DNA of 64,000 bases from Myrmaecium sp. VS I D KN 1. Taxonomy: Eukaryota > Ascomycota > Dothideomycetes > Valsariales > Valsariaceae. This document shows, piece after piece, positions 43,113 through 53,875 of the stretch. A program made the translations under genes and the position numbers. How positions within the stretch are numbered: position 1 is the first letter of the stretch; each line of letters starts with the position of its first letter. The notes under the pieces are model-generated. The model was not told the DNA's origin. It did no database searches and was given only the letters and a program-made list of their open reading frames with translations. Location: positions 1,178,001 to 1,242,000 of the forward strand of contig JADQAV010000009.1 in NCBI GenBank assembly GCA_019775845.1, in the 5' to 3' direction.

Positions 43113-43427
43113 GCTGCTGATTGAGTACTTACGGCCAGCTAGTCCTGGACTTTGGAGGGTCGATTCTGTCGATAACCCAGTCAATATTTTGTGTAACATG
43201 CCCAGTTCTGATCACTCCAGCGTTTACGATCTCCTCGATGATATGACCTCATAAATTGTCTTCTTCTTTATTTGTGACCCTACCATGTCCAAAAGACAAA
43301 AATGCGAGTAAAAGGCCTATGTTGAACTCCGTACAGCACCCAATGCTTCGTGGAATATCGCAAACCATGCCGGAAACCAATGACCAGCGATTCGACAGAA
43401 CGTTTCAGGATCCAAACAAAATATCCC
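43113..43427. other. Convergent intergenic region, nothing recognised
   Basis: This 315-bp gap contains the 3' ends of poa1 and the histone-fold gene. A 109-codon frame starting at 43256 mostly overlaps the histone-fold gene in antisense. Confidence 0.5.
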
Positions 43428-44141
43428 CTAGTCGCCGTTCAAGATACTTCGCCCTCCTCTCATTTCCATCTGTAGTTGCATGGTCGACGAGTCATCTTGG
43501 GGCGGCTCCATGTGGGCATGCGAACCCTCCTTCGAGTCCAGCAGCATCTCGTCCGGCGTCGCGGTGTCTTCCTCCACATCGATGATCTGCTTTCCGCCCG
43601 GGCCGGTACCGTTGGATCTCGCCGGTTTCAAGAGCTTAGTCTGGCCGTTGAGTCGGGACGCCGCCGCCTGCGCGTCTTTGGCGGCCTTGTCCTCCTTGAA
43701 CTTCTTGTAGGTCGTAGTCTTGGGCACGACGTCGGTGAGGAATTCGAGGTTGTCGATGCGGGAGACGGCGTTTGCTGGATGAAGGGGGAGAGGGGAGGTC
43801 AGAGCCTTGATTATTCAAGTCGAAAGTATCCGCGGGCACATACCGACGTCCCGGTATGCTATCTGTCGTCGTGGCTTCCTCTCAGCTTTGACCACCGTGA
43901 GCGTCTGCTCCGCCAGGTACTGAATGAACATCTCGGTCGCGATCGTGATTACGAACGCAGCGTTGTTGGAACAGGTGCCGAGTTCATCGTCCGCATGTAT
44001 GATCTTCTTTACACGAGCGACTGGGGCCCGATATCAGCATAGCTGCTCGGAAGGTCTTCAAAGCAGGCGAGACTCACGCGGAAGCGAAGATTGACCTGTG
44101 TACTCCTCCGGGGGAGCGATCGGTGTGTTATTGTAGGGCAT
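43428..44141 (-). CDS. CBF/NF-Y histone-fold protein, Dpb3/POLE4-like (DNA polymerase epsilon small subunit)
   Basis: Three exons, 44078-44141, 43844-44020 and 43428-43774, give 195 aa. Splicing produces an NF-YC/POLE4-type histone fold: SLPLARVKKIIHADDE, CSNNAAFVITIATEMFIQYL, ERKPRRQIAYRDVANAVSR and NLEFLTDVVPKT. Proteins of this type are the small histone-fold subunits of DNA polymerase epsilon (Dpb3/POLE4) or of chromatin accessibility complexes; sequence alone does not separate these. The tail after residue 115 is charged and disordered. Both introns (57 and 69 nt) are needed to assemble the fold. The start at 44141 (MPYNNTPIAPPEEYTG) fits the family better than the longer frame start at 44330. 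An ACGCGT box lies 224 bp upstream. Confidence 0.83.
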
Positions 44142-44545
44142 GTCTCCGGTACTTCTGGAGATTCTAACGTTGGCCGAAACGGTAGAAGGAGGCGTCTCGA
44201 TTGCTTCTTGCGGCGGGGAGATGGCGGGCTGATTCACTCCAAGGAGATTGTGGAAGTCGTTTGCGCGGGTATATTGAGCGCGATAGAATGTATGTAGAGC
44301 GTGTAGGCAGTGTATGCACTCTTTGCGCACCGCTGTAAAGTTCCCTCCGTTGAATCACGAGAGAACGCGTGGAAGCGCGAGCGTGTTAATGGGATGCGCC
44401 GCAGAAGTGGTTTCAATCCGATATTACAAGGGTTACGGGAGCCGAGAGGCGCCGCAGCCACACCGATTAGTAGCTTTCGGGGAGCTCTAAAGGACTAACA
44501 CAGCACCTCATTGGAACCTAGTACCGGGTCGAGTTGGTCAGGTAC
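44142..44545. other. 404-bp divergent region histone-fold gene / CLC gene
   Basis: This gap lies between two head-to-head genes and should contain both promoters. The ACGCGT element at 44365-44370 is its only recognised motif. Confidence 0.5.
44365..44370. promoter_or_regulatory. ACGCGT MluI cell-cycle box upstream of the histone-fold gene
   Basis: ACGCGT is the core site of MBF-type (Mbp1/Res) factors, which drive G1/S genes in ascomycetes. One copy lies 224 bp before the Dpb3/POLE4-like start and about 175 bp before the CLC start. A replication role of the histone-fold protein would fit. A single hexamer can occur by chance. Confidence 0.4.
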
Positions 44546-47500
44546 ATGGGCATCTCTTCACAGATCAAGGTCGTTAGAGGATTCCTTCTCTCCCTCGTAC
44601 ACGATGCGATGATTCGGCGACCGAGCTCCCACACCACCGCGTATCGCACGCCTTCAGGCACCTCCGTCCGGACACTTGGACTCAACCGCCGCTTCTCAGC
44701 CCTGTCCACCGCGGAGCAAGGACAGAACGATCCTATCACGAGCGCGGACCATGCCATCACCGAGGAGATCGCGGAGATCAAGAGATACGAGGACTTCACG
44801 ACGATAGACTGGGTGCAGGATGCGGCTCGCGAGCAGCTGCGGAGAAAGGCGCGGAGACAGGAGAAGGCCGGCTTCTTTGAGCGCGGGGGGCGCCTGGGCT
44901 GGAGAAGAAAAGCGTGGGAGGCATACGACGCCGGGCAAGCCTGGATAGTGGTCACGCTTGTTGGTCAGCCTCGAATCACACCCTCGACGTGCTGTCCGTG
45001 TACTGATCCTTACAAGGCGCCGCCATCGGACTGAACGCGGCATTCCTCAACATCGCGACGGAGTGGTTATCAGACATTAAGCTGGGGTACTGCACAACAG
45101 CATGGTATCTGAACGAGAGCTTTTGCTGCTGGGGCGCTGAGAATGGTTGCCCAGAATGGAAACGCTGGAGCAACTTTGTGCTCTTCAATTATGTCCTTTA
45201 CATTATCTTCGGCGTAAGTAAGATGCGCCTCGAAACTTTAGACGGAAGCTAAGGATACGCAGGGGATATTCGCCTTCACGTCAGCCAAGCTTGTCAAGTC
45301 GTTTGCGCCCTATGCCGCAGGATCAGGAATTTCCGAGATCAAGTGCATCATTGCAGGATTCGTCATGAAGGGCTTCCTTGGATTCTCTACCCTGATCATC
45401 AAGTCGCTGGGTCTGCCCCTCGCCATTGCGTCTGGTCTTTCGGTCGGGAAGGAAGGGCCAAGCGTACATTACGCTGTTTGTACGGGGAATGTGATCTCTA
45501 GACTGTTTGACAAGTATAGGCGCAACGCTGCCAAAACGAGAGAGATTCTGAGCGCCTCTGCCGCCGCCGGGGTTGCTGTCGCTTTCGGTAGTCCTATAGG
45601 TGGAGTTCTTTTTTCTCTCGAAGAGATGTCCAATTACTTTCCCCTGAAGACTTTGTGGAGAAGCTATTTCTGTGCTTTGGTGGCGACTGCGGTACTTTCT
45701 GTAAGTTTTTGTATGGCCCCATAGTAGAAGCCAGTCATACTGAACCAATAGGCCATGAACCCTTTCCGAACCGGCCAGCTCGTCATGTTCCAGGTCACTT
45801 ACGACAGAACGTGGCATTTCTTCGAGTTCATCTTCTTCATTGTTCTCGGTATCTTCGGCGGTCTCTATGGGGCCTTCGTCATCAAGTGGAACCTGCGCGT
45901 TCAGGCGTTCCGCAAGAATTACCTGAAAGCCTATCCGATTACAGAGGCTGTAACCCTTGCGCTGATTACCGGAGTGATCTGTTTTCCCAACGTCTTCCTT
46001 CGGATCGACATGACTGAGAGTATGGAAATTCTGTTTATGGAGTGTGAAGGCGACCATAACTACGATGCGCTTTGCCTGTAGGTCTTTTTTCCTGGTATCC
46101 AATAAATGCAGTACTGACATAATCCTAGCCCGAAGAACAGGTGGTCAATGGTCATATCTCTGCTCTTAGCCACAATCATCCGGACGTTGCTGGTCATCGT
46201 GTCTTATGGTTGCAAGGTGCCGGCTGGTATATTCGTCCCGTCGATGGCAATCGGCGCTAGCTTTGGCAGAATGGTCGGTATCCTTGTCCAAGCTCTGCAA
46301 CAGTCTTTCCCGAACGCTGCCTTGTTTGCCGCTTGCGAGCCCGATGTTCCCTGCATCACGCCGGGAACGTACGCTTTTCTTGGAGCTGCCTCCGCCCTGA
46401 GTGGGATCATGCACATCACGGTCTCGGTGGTTGTCATCATGTTCGAGCTTACGGGCGCACTCACCTACATCCTGCCTACCATGATCGTCGTCGGCATCAC
46501 GAAGGCTGTCGGCGAGCGGTTTGGCAAGGGTGGCATCGCCGATCGCGCCATCTGGGCCAACGGGTTCCCCTTCCTCGACAACAAGGAGGAGGAAACCTTC
46601 GGCGTGCCCGTGTCGACTGCCATGACCGCCAAGGTGGTCAGCATGCCCGCCACGGGCCTCACGCTCCGGGAGGTCGAACGCATCATGGCCGAAAACGATT
46701 TCCAGGGATACCCGATCGTCGAGGACATGGCCACCAAGATCCTCGTGGGCTACATCGGCCGCACCGAGCTCCGCTACGCCATCGACCGAGCCAAACGCCA
46801 CCAAAACGCCCCGCCCACCGCACGGTGCACCTTCGCCGCGCCCACCACTCCGTTCGCGACCGGACGCAGCCGGAGCCGGAGCCAGAGCCAGCGCCGCAGC
46901 GCGTCTGGAGGCGGGAGCCCGCCGAGCCTCCCCGCCGTCACCCCTTCCTCCGCGCAGCCCACGGTCACCTTCGACGACATCGCCGAGACGCAGACGGCGA
47001 CGGTGGACTTCTCCCGCTTCGCCGACCCGACCCCGCTGACGGTGCACCCGCGCCTCCCGCTCGAGACGGTGATGGAGGTCTTCAAGAAGATGGGCCCGCG
47101 CGCCATCCTGATCGAGTCCCGCGGCCGCCTCACCGGCCTCGTCACCGTCAAGGACTGCCTGCGCTATCAGTTCAAGGTCGAGGCGCTCGAGCACGGCGCT
47201 GCTGCGGCCGGGACTGGGGCCGGGGCCGGGGCGGGCGTGGGCGTGGGCGTGGGTGGTGCCCGCGAACCTGGCTGGGATGAGGAGCGTCAGGAGCAGGTTT
47301 GGCGCGGGATCCGCGCCGTCGCTCGCTGGCTGGGCGGCTGGCGTCGGGCTCTGACTGGGCGTGGCCGCGGCGAGGTGCGATTGCCGACGCGCAGCGAGGC
47401 GTCTCCGGGAACGGGCACCGGCGGTTGGGCGGCGGCCGCTTTCCCCGGGTTTGGATCGGCGGAGTCGCGGCGGGGTAGCGCGCGGGAGGAGGTCGGGGTT

Positions 47501-47602
47501 GACGTCGCTGATGAGGGGCTGGGTGTGGAGTTGGAGGACCGGTTTGAGGACCCGGCTGTGGTGCGGAGGGGTTCTTCTTCTGCTTCTGCTCCGCTTGGGT
47601 AG
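44546..47602 (+). CDS. CLC-type chloride channel / Cl-/H+ exchanger
   Basis: Exons 44546-44963, 45017-45213, 45263-45700, 45752-46077 and 46129-47602 give 950 aa. CLC hallmarks are intact: GSGISEIK (chloride-site Ser), GKEGPSVH (gating Glu) and [16 protein letters not shown]. The membrane core covers about residues 135-620, followed by two CBS domains. In fungi such proteins (yeast Gef1 type) act in Golgi, endosome or vacuole membranes and affect copper and iron handling. Between the two CBS halves is a long Ser/Arg/Pro-rich insert ([12 protein letters not shown]). After CBS2 a Gly/Ala/Val repeat and a disordered tail of about 130 residues follow. The start at 44546 is the first ATG in frame; an upstream leader exon or a later start at 44609 is possible. 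Splice 1 uses a GTCAGC donor, less usual but frame-restoring. Confidence 0.92.
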
Positions 47603-47849
47603 ACGGAGCAACATGGTAGTTCGTTCAACGCTACCCGACCACCTTTGTTTTTTTCTTTTCTTTTGGAGATTTCGGATTCGAGTGGATACCAATATATTTC
47701 TGTGTATATCTACATGCATACAATTCCCGCAGACCTTTTGTCGTCCTGTGCACTGTAGTGCAGTGAAGCTGCATCGTATCGCTCATGGTCCTTCTTTTCC
47801 CCTCGACAACATGCTCTCTTCCGTACCCCCATGGAACAGGACCGCCACT

Positions 47850-49500
47850 CTAAAACACATCCCACAAGCTCACCTTCCCATCCTTCGCCCCAGCCGCCAG
47901 CCAATGCGTCTCCCTCGCCCGCTTCGCCCGTCGCTCACTCACAAAGAGTTCACGTCGGCGTCCCACCACCTTTTCCAAGGCCTGGCGCGACTCCCCTTCC
48001 CCTCCTCCTTCCTCACCACCTCCTCCACCACCACCTCCGCCATCCCCGCCAGGCCCATCCTCCTCCTCCTCCTCCTCCTCCTCCTCTTCCTTCTCGCCGG
48101 ACGACACGGCCGCGAAATCGACCGCGTACACGCCCTCCTTGTGCCACTTGAGCACGGCGCGCTCGCGGAGGGCGCGGGCGGCGTAGACGCGCACGCGGCC
48201 GTCCCAGCCGGCGGTGGCGAGGAGGCGGCCGTCGCTGCGGACGGTGAGGGATTGCTGGGCGGGGTGCTTGGTGTTGACGGTTTTGAGTGGGGAGGAGGGT
48301 GGGGTGGATGGAGGGCCGTTGGCCTCCTGGTGGGGGTGCAGGCTGTGTTGGGCGAGGATGGCGTCGGCGGAGGAGGTGTAGTAGTATGGATGCTGGGAGG
48401 GCAGGGGGGAGACGGCGAGGGAGAGGATGGGTTGGGTGTGTGGGTGGGAGAGGTAGGTGGTGTGCCAGCTGTTGGTTTGGGGGGAGTGCTGGTGGATGGC
48501 GGTGTGGCCGCTTTCGTAGCCGGCGATGAGGAGGAGCGGGGGTGGGTTGGAGCTGGAACTGGAACTGGAGTCGTTGGGGGCGTAGAAGATGCGGAGGGCC
48601 ATGATCATGCCTGTTGTTCATGGTGAGGTTAGACACCGCTCTTTTCCAAAGGTTGTGGGTAAGGATGAGGGGGGGGGGAGATGTAGGCACCCGTGTCTGT
48701 TCCCTGGATCGCGGGAACGGTATGCAGCCGTTGCTCGCTTGGAAGCTGGAAGACGTCGGCCTGATTGTCGTGGGTGCTGGGGACCGCGACGAGGATGGAT
48801 TCGGAGTCATCTTTGGCTTCACCGTCTGTTGGCCGTGGCGGTGTGGGCTGCTCTTCTTTCGCGCTGCTGTCTTTTCTCTCTGGGCAGAAGTCCAAGGGGC
48901 AGAAGTTCAGGGTGTTGACCATGAGGGAATGCAGCAACCACGGCTGCGTGCGGTGCGAGGATGCATCGTCCAACGGCAAGACTTTTGAGAAGTTGCTTTC
49001 GTCCTCCGGACGTAATTGCCAGACCTTGAGGGAGGAATCTCGACCGTGACTAGAGAACGCATCACTCAGCCTCCATTGGGATTGGTGAGGTTCATAGAAA
49101 GGCAATGGAGAGGAAAAGAAGGACAGAAAGGCTATGAGGACAACTTTGGAAGAAGTACGATGACAAGGCTGAAGAAGAAAATGACGATGCAAGAGAAACA
49201 ATAATCGAAGTGAATCTTGACGCACGTAATAATCTTATCGGGTCCCCATTGCCGCAAAGCCAAGATCGGTCCATCATGAGGACGCCAGACGGCGACGGCA
49301 CGTTTGGTGGTCAAGTTCCACAGCACCACCCAGCCGTCCGCATCGCCGGTCAGCAGGCGGGTGTTGTCGCGCAGGAAGCGAACGGCGTGGACGTGGGCGC
49401 TGTGTCCGCGGAGCACGTATTTCGGCTGCGCCGGCGGCAACGGCAGCGGATGGGCGGCCGAGATGGTGTCGGCGGGAGGGCGGTCATCGGCATCTGGCAT
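47850..49500 (-). CDS. asa1: ASTRA-associated protein 1 (Asa1), WD-repeat protein
   Basis: Three exons, 49226-49500, 48691-49049 and 47850-48610, give 464 aa. Asa1 is the WD40 subunit that works with Tel2-Tti1-Tti2 (TTT/ASTRA) in maturing PIKK kinases. WD repeats are visible at the N-terminus (YVLRGHSAHVHAVRFL, TGDADGWVVLWNL), in exon 2 (THGRDSSLKVWQL, restored by splice 1) and at the C-terminus (LLATAGWDGRVRVY, WLAAGAKDGKVSLWDVF). Low-complexity inserts interrupt the propeller: a Ser run after YAPND, and a poly-Glu run followed by a poly-Gly run at about 48010-48105. Intron 1 (176 nt) is long for this window. The start at 49500 (MPDADDRPP) leaves a short Pro-rich leader before the first blade. 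Confidence 0.9.
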
Positions 49501-51404
49501 GGCAGGCGAACCTGAAGGGCATGGCGGTGATGCGAGAGGGTCGGGTGCCGGTGGATGATGCCCTGTCCCGTCCGGTCTGGTCGGGCTGTTCGGCAAGTGG
49601 AGAAACTCCCGCGGGCCTTCACAGAGGCAATGCGGAGCGACGCAGCAGTCAGTCATTTTTAGCCGTGACACCTCAGGCCCCAGTCCCGGGGAAGGGCTCG
49701 TACGGTGGAGATCTGCCGTATGCTCGACATCATGGATGTTTAGGACATTTGCGAATGTTCATCCTTCTGATCCGGCATTTAGTTCACAATCATTCTACCT
49801 CATTTTCTGACCTTCAAGAGTCTGATATTCCCAACCTTTGTGATATGTTGCATTATGGCTCTACACATCCTCACCTTGAGGCGCATGGCGTTCTTTCGTT
49901 TCGCTGTCGCAGTCGGGAGTGAGGTGTGGAGGGGAGTGCTGTGGCTGATGTCCGGCAGGGCAGTAGGCAAGACGTACCAGTACGAAGTCTGGGGACCGGG
50001 AACTGAGATGGTTGACAACAAGGTACTTTCCAGTCTTTCCCGAATGCTCCTCCTGAGAGAGCCGCGTCGGAAACTCCATAAAACATAGAGAGAACAAAAT
50101 ACATGGGTAGTTCCGGCGGTTTCACAGTGTTTCGGTAGGTGTGCCGTGATCTTCGGCTTTGACACCGCCCAGTGGGCACCGCCATTCTCGTCCTTGTCTG
50201 CCCCTTGCAGCGTTTGTCGCGGTGGTTGTCGCGCTTGATTCGGGTTGACTCCCTGGAGTTCTTGACCTGACCTGGGCGGATCCTCTGGAAGGATGAGTGC
50301 TTGGTAAGGCGCAATAGGAGTCCATCGCTAGCCATGGCACTTGATACCGACGTATATGATACACATCGCTTTTCATGGATAGAAACAAGAAGAGAAAAAG
50401 AAATAGAGTGTCCAATCTCATAAATCTACTACTACACTCTCCTCGTGCGATCCTCCCTCGCGACCATCTTGCTTCTTCAAGCCCCGCTGGAGATCCTCAC
50501 CTCACACCGACGGGCAAGTGCAGCGTCCTGCAGAGCGGTGCGACCTTTACCAGGCTGGTGGCGCCTCTGACGCAGAAGATCGCATCAGCTCCGTCAACTA
50601 CTTAGCGGAAACCGAAAACTCCATACCTGCGCGTTTCTTCCCTTGCCCAATCCCTTAACTCGCACTCGTCTCGCTGCCTGCTGCGAAGCTCTCTCACCCT
50701 CTCTGCCTTTTGAATTCCATCCCCTCTTCTCTCCTCACCATCCATCCCGCTTCGTGCCTACCATCCGGCCGTTCCTAGTCGTCCCCTGTCGTCGTTCCAT
50801 CCTCCCTCGAAGAGTTCAGGTCGCCTGGCGCTGTCTCCCGCACGTCAGACCCACGCTGCTTCCACTAAAAGTTGTGCGATAACACGGCCGTTATCACGGT
50901 TCGGCTTGCCCACGACCGACCGGGCGTTCTAGTCCTTTAGTCCGGGGTCGATCGCCAATTTTCCCGTCTGGATCTCCCGCGCTTCGAGTTTCTATCTTTG
51001 CTGTCAGCCGAGCAAGGAACTGACGACAAGCACACGCCTCTCCGCGATAGCTGCTGCGCGCCCTCCCACCAGAGCTGTCGAGGATCGAGCGTTTCAAACG
51101 AGCTGCTCTGACTTCCCGCGACAGCTTCAGGTTCTGCGCTCGCTGCCGTCTCCGCCTCACTTCTACCAATTTTGACCGCGACCGACGTCGCCTACCCGCC
51201 GGAATTGTGTTCGCGACTCCTTGCATCATTCCGTAACGGCTCTCCAGCTGTGCTCGCTCCAAGTGACCTCAATCCACACTCACCTCGACACGCACGCACG
51301 CGTTCCTCCCGGCTTCGCTGAACCATCGGTTTGCTGTACATCGACGTCTGCATTGCAGAACTGGCATCGGTTATGCGGAATTGAAAGCTCATTGTTTGCC
51401 GTGA
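49501..51404. other. Long intergenic region between asa1 and the Zn2Cys6 gene
   Basis: About 1.9 kb without a convincing gene; all open frames are short and overlap one another. From about 50640 onward it is rich in C and T on the plus strand, like the promoter and leader of many filamentous-fungal genes. It probably holds the regulatory region and a long 5' leader of the transcription-factor gene, plus the asa1 promoter at its left end. Confidence 0.45.
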
Positions 51405-51719
51405 GCTCATCCAACCGTTCACAACACCCGGCACCATAAGCCCTCCGCCCAGCATCCATTCATCGTGGCGGCTACAATCGAACAACCCGGGTTCCTCCCA
51501 CCCTCCGCCGATCTACCCTTCCTTTACGCCAACGCCCCTGCCATATCTTCGTCGGGCAATCCTGACCTGGCTCTCCTCACCGATCCCGCTGCCATTCCAT
51601 CCGCACAGGCAATCGGCGCACCCGACGCGCTCATAGACCCCTGCCCGACGAAAAAGCAAAGACACTCGGGGACCTTCCAGGCACGCGCTGAGACGGACCA
51701 AGGTCAAAACTGGTTGACT
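51405..51719 (+). other. ATG-less open frame continuous with the Zn2Cys6 factor
   Basis: The reading frame of the Zn2Cys6 gene stays open for 105 codons upstream of its first ATG, back to a TGA at 51402-51404, and contains no ATG. The encoded sequence looks protein-like and disordered (EQPGFLPPSADLPFLY, KKQRHSGTFQ). Explanations are an upstream exon carrying the true start, a near-cognate start such as GTG at 51465, or a chance open leader. Confidence 0.4.
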
Positions 51720-53875
51720 ATGGCTGCGGAGAACGGGGCCAATCCTCCGGCTGCTGTCGAGGAAGTACAAGCGGCGAGCAAGCCCAAAAGAGTCCGGACT
51801 GGGTGCTTGACTTGTCGCGAAAGACACCTGAAATGTGATGAGGCTATGCCTCACTGTCAAAATTGCAGAAAGTCGAATCGAATCTGTAAAAGGGGCATCC
51901 GGTTGAACTTCATTGATACGCAAGTGCAACAGCCACCAGTTTTGCCTATTTCCCACGATTGGAGCGTCGTGTTTCAGGACGAATCAAGGGAAATTGCCTC
52001 CGAATACAAGGATGGTCTGGAGAGGTACGCCGCCCTGGAGGTGGAGCAGCCTCAGCAACCTGAAAATACCACAGTCAATCTTAGCTTCGCGAGCAATGGA
52101 CAAACTATCCCAGCCCCCAACCATCATTCTTTGCCGCCGATCCAGGGCATCCTTCCGGATGCATATGCGGAGGAGCCGAGACTGCTGATGTACGAGCCCC
52201 CGAGAGAACCGCAGCATCACTCTTCACATCCTTTGATGGAATCAAGCTACGCACCGTCAACCCAGCAAAATACAGCACCTACGTCATTTGGACATGCAGA
52301 GCCGTCAGCAACGCCTGTAGAAGGAGCTCGTGACTGGCTAGACAACCAAGAAGAGGTGCTCTTCATGCAAGTATTTGTGGAGGAAGTAGGACTATGGATG
52401 GACAGCATGGACCCGAATAAACACGTAAGCCTTCCCAGCCTGCAATATGTTATACTTGAATCGACCTTGACCGCATGCAGTTCTCGCGCCTCCTGCCATT
52501 CCATGCGCTCAGTGAGCCGATGCTTCTGAACGCTTTCCTGGCGTGTGGCGCACGCCATCTGTCGTTGGTGAATCCAAAGTACACGGAGGACAAGGCTCTG
52601 CACTACTACGACACTGCCACGCGGTACCTTCTCAACTCGCTCCAGAACCCCAATCGTGACACCGTTATCTGCGCTACGACCGCCGTGATTCTCAATGTCT
52701 ACGAGATCATGTGTGAGAGGGCACTGCAACGGATGAACCACATCGCTGGGGCGCGTGCCCTGATCAAGGAATGCGGCTGGAACGCTCGTTCGACGGGAGT
52801 GGGTGCTGCATGCTTTTGGCTTAATGTGGGCATGGAGTTGCTCAGTTGCTTGCACTTCAATTGGCAAGTGGCCTGGGATCCCGATGACTGGGGACTGGAC
52901 ATGAATCTGTCCAGAGAAATGGAACCGGGACGAGAAGAGCTGTGGACATATCGCATCGTCTACATCGTCGCCAAGATCGCCAATTTCCGCGCTTCGAGCC
53001 CGCGATTCCACGAAACCTCCCCTCGCAACGGCAACGACCAGATTCGGTTGCAGAACCGGTACAACGAGTGGAAGCGGTTGAAAGATATGACGGATACCTG
53101 GAACGAAAACATCCCGCGAACGATGCATCCCTTGGCCTATCTGTTCCCGGGCCAGACGATCTCGCAGTCCTCGTTTCCGGAGGTCTGGCTCATCAAGCGC
53201 ACCACGATCGTCGCCCGTCTCTTCTACCATACGGCGATGGTGCTTCTCGCTCAGACCAATCCCCTCATGTCGCGCGAAATGGAGGAAATGCGCGGCATCC
53301 AAGAGAGCCACTCTCAGCAGATCTGTGGTATCGTCGCGCACGTCAAAGACCGGGGCGTTGCCAGCGTCGCGCTCCGTTCGCTCGCGATCGCTGGCGAGTG
53401 CCTGACGGATCGCCGTCAGCAAGACGAGGTCCTCCAGATCCTCGACAAGATCCGACAAGAGACGGGCTGGCGGGTGGCATTCATCAACCGGGAACTCAAG
53501 GAGAGCTGGGGTCGGGGGGATGATCCGGGACCGCCCCCACCCCCACCCCCATCGCAGGCGCCACCGCAGCCGTCGACGACGATGGTTCCCTCCCTTCAAC
53601 CTACATCGTATCCACAAACGGTAGGGTCTCAGATCACCTTGCAGCCACAGCCAATAACCAGTCTGCCTCCAGCTCCAGCAGCAGCACCAGCATCACCGCA
53701 GCCACAGCCCCAGCCACAACCACAGCCGACCAGGCAACGGCCACCTCCTGGGATATTGAACCCGCTGCTTGCGGCGGCGGACTTTTCGATGCCCCAGCAT
53801 CCGTATCAGAGCTATTACGTCGCCCCGAACCCGGTGCCTCAGCAGCTGAATCATCAGAGCCAGTTTAGCTTCTGA
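51720..53875 (+). CDS. Zn2Cys6 transcription factor (Fungal_trans_2-type)
   Basis: Exons 51720-52424 and 52481-53875 give 699 aa. The binuclear zinc cluster lies near the N-terminus: RTGCLTCRERHLKCDE then CQNCRKSNRICKRG, with cysteines at residues 29, 32, 39, 46, 49 and 56, all six present. The basic stretch KPKRVR before it and RLNFIDTQV after it recall the ARCA-like group. The middle region (LLNAFLACGARHLSLVNP, TVICATTAVILNVYEIM) is the fungal-specific regulatory domain of the Fungal_trans_2 type. The C-terminal 120 residues are rich in Pro and Gln, including a PQ repeat, typical of activation domains. Target genes cannot be told. The gene has unusually long flanks (about 2.2 kb upstream, 2.9 kb downstream), which fits a regulator with complex control. 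Confidence 0.88.

Noticed and set aside
46166-47719. 517-codon minus-strand open frame
   Set aside because: It is antisense to the last CLC exon, which encodes clear CLC and CBS motifs; the product is Arg/Gly-rich low complexity.
52247-53617. 456-codon minus-strand open frame
   Set aside because: It is antisense to the Zn2Cys6 gene and shows no protein features of its own.
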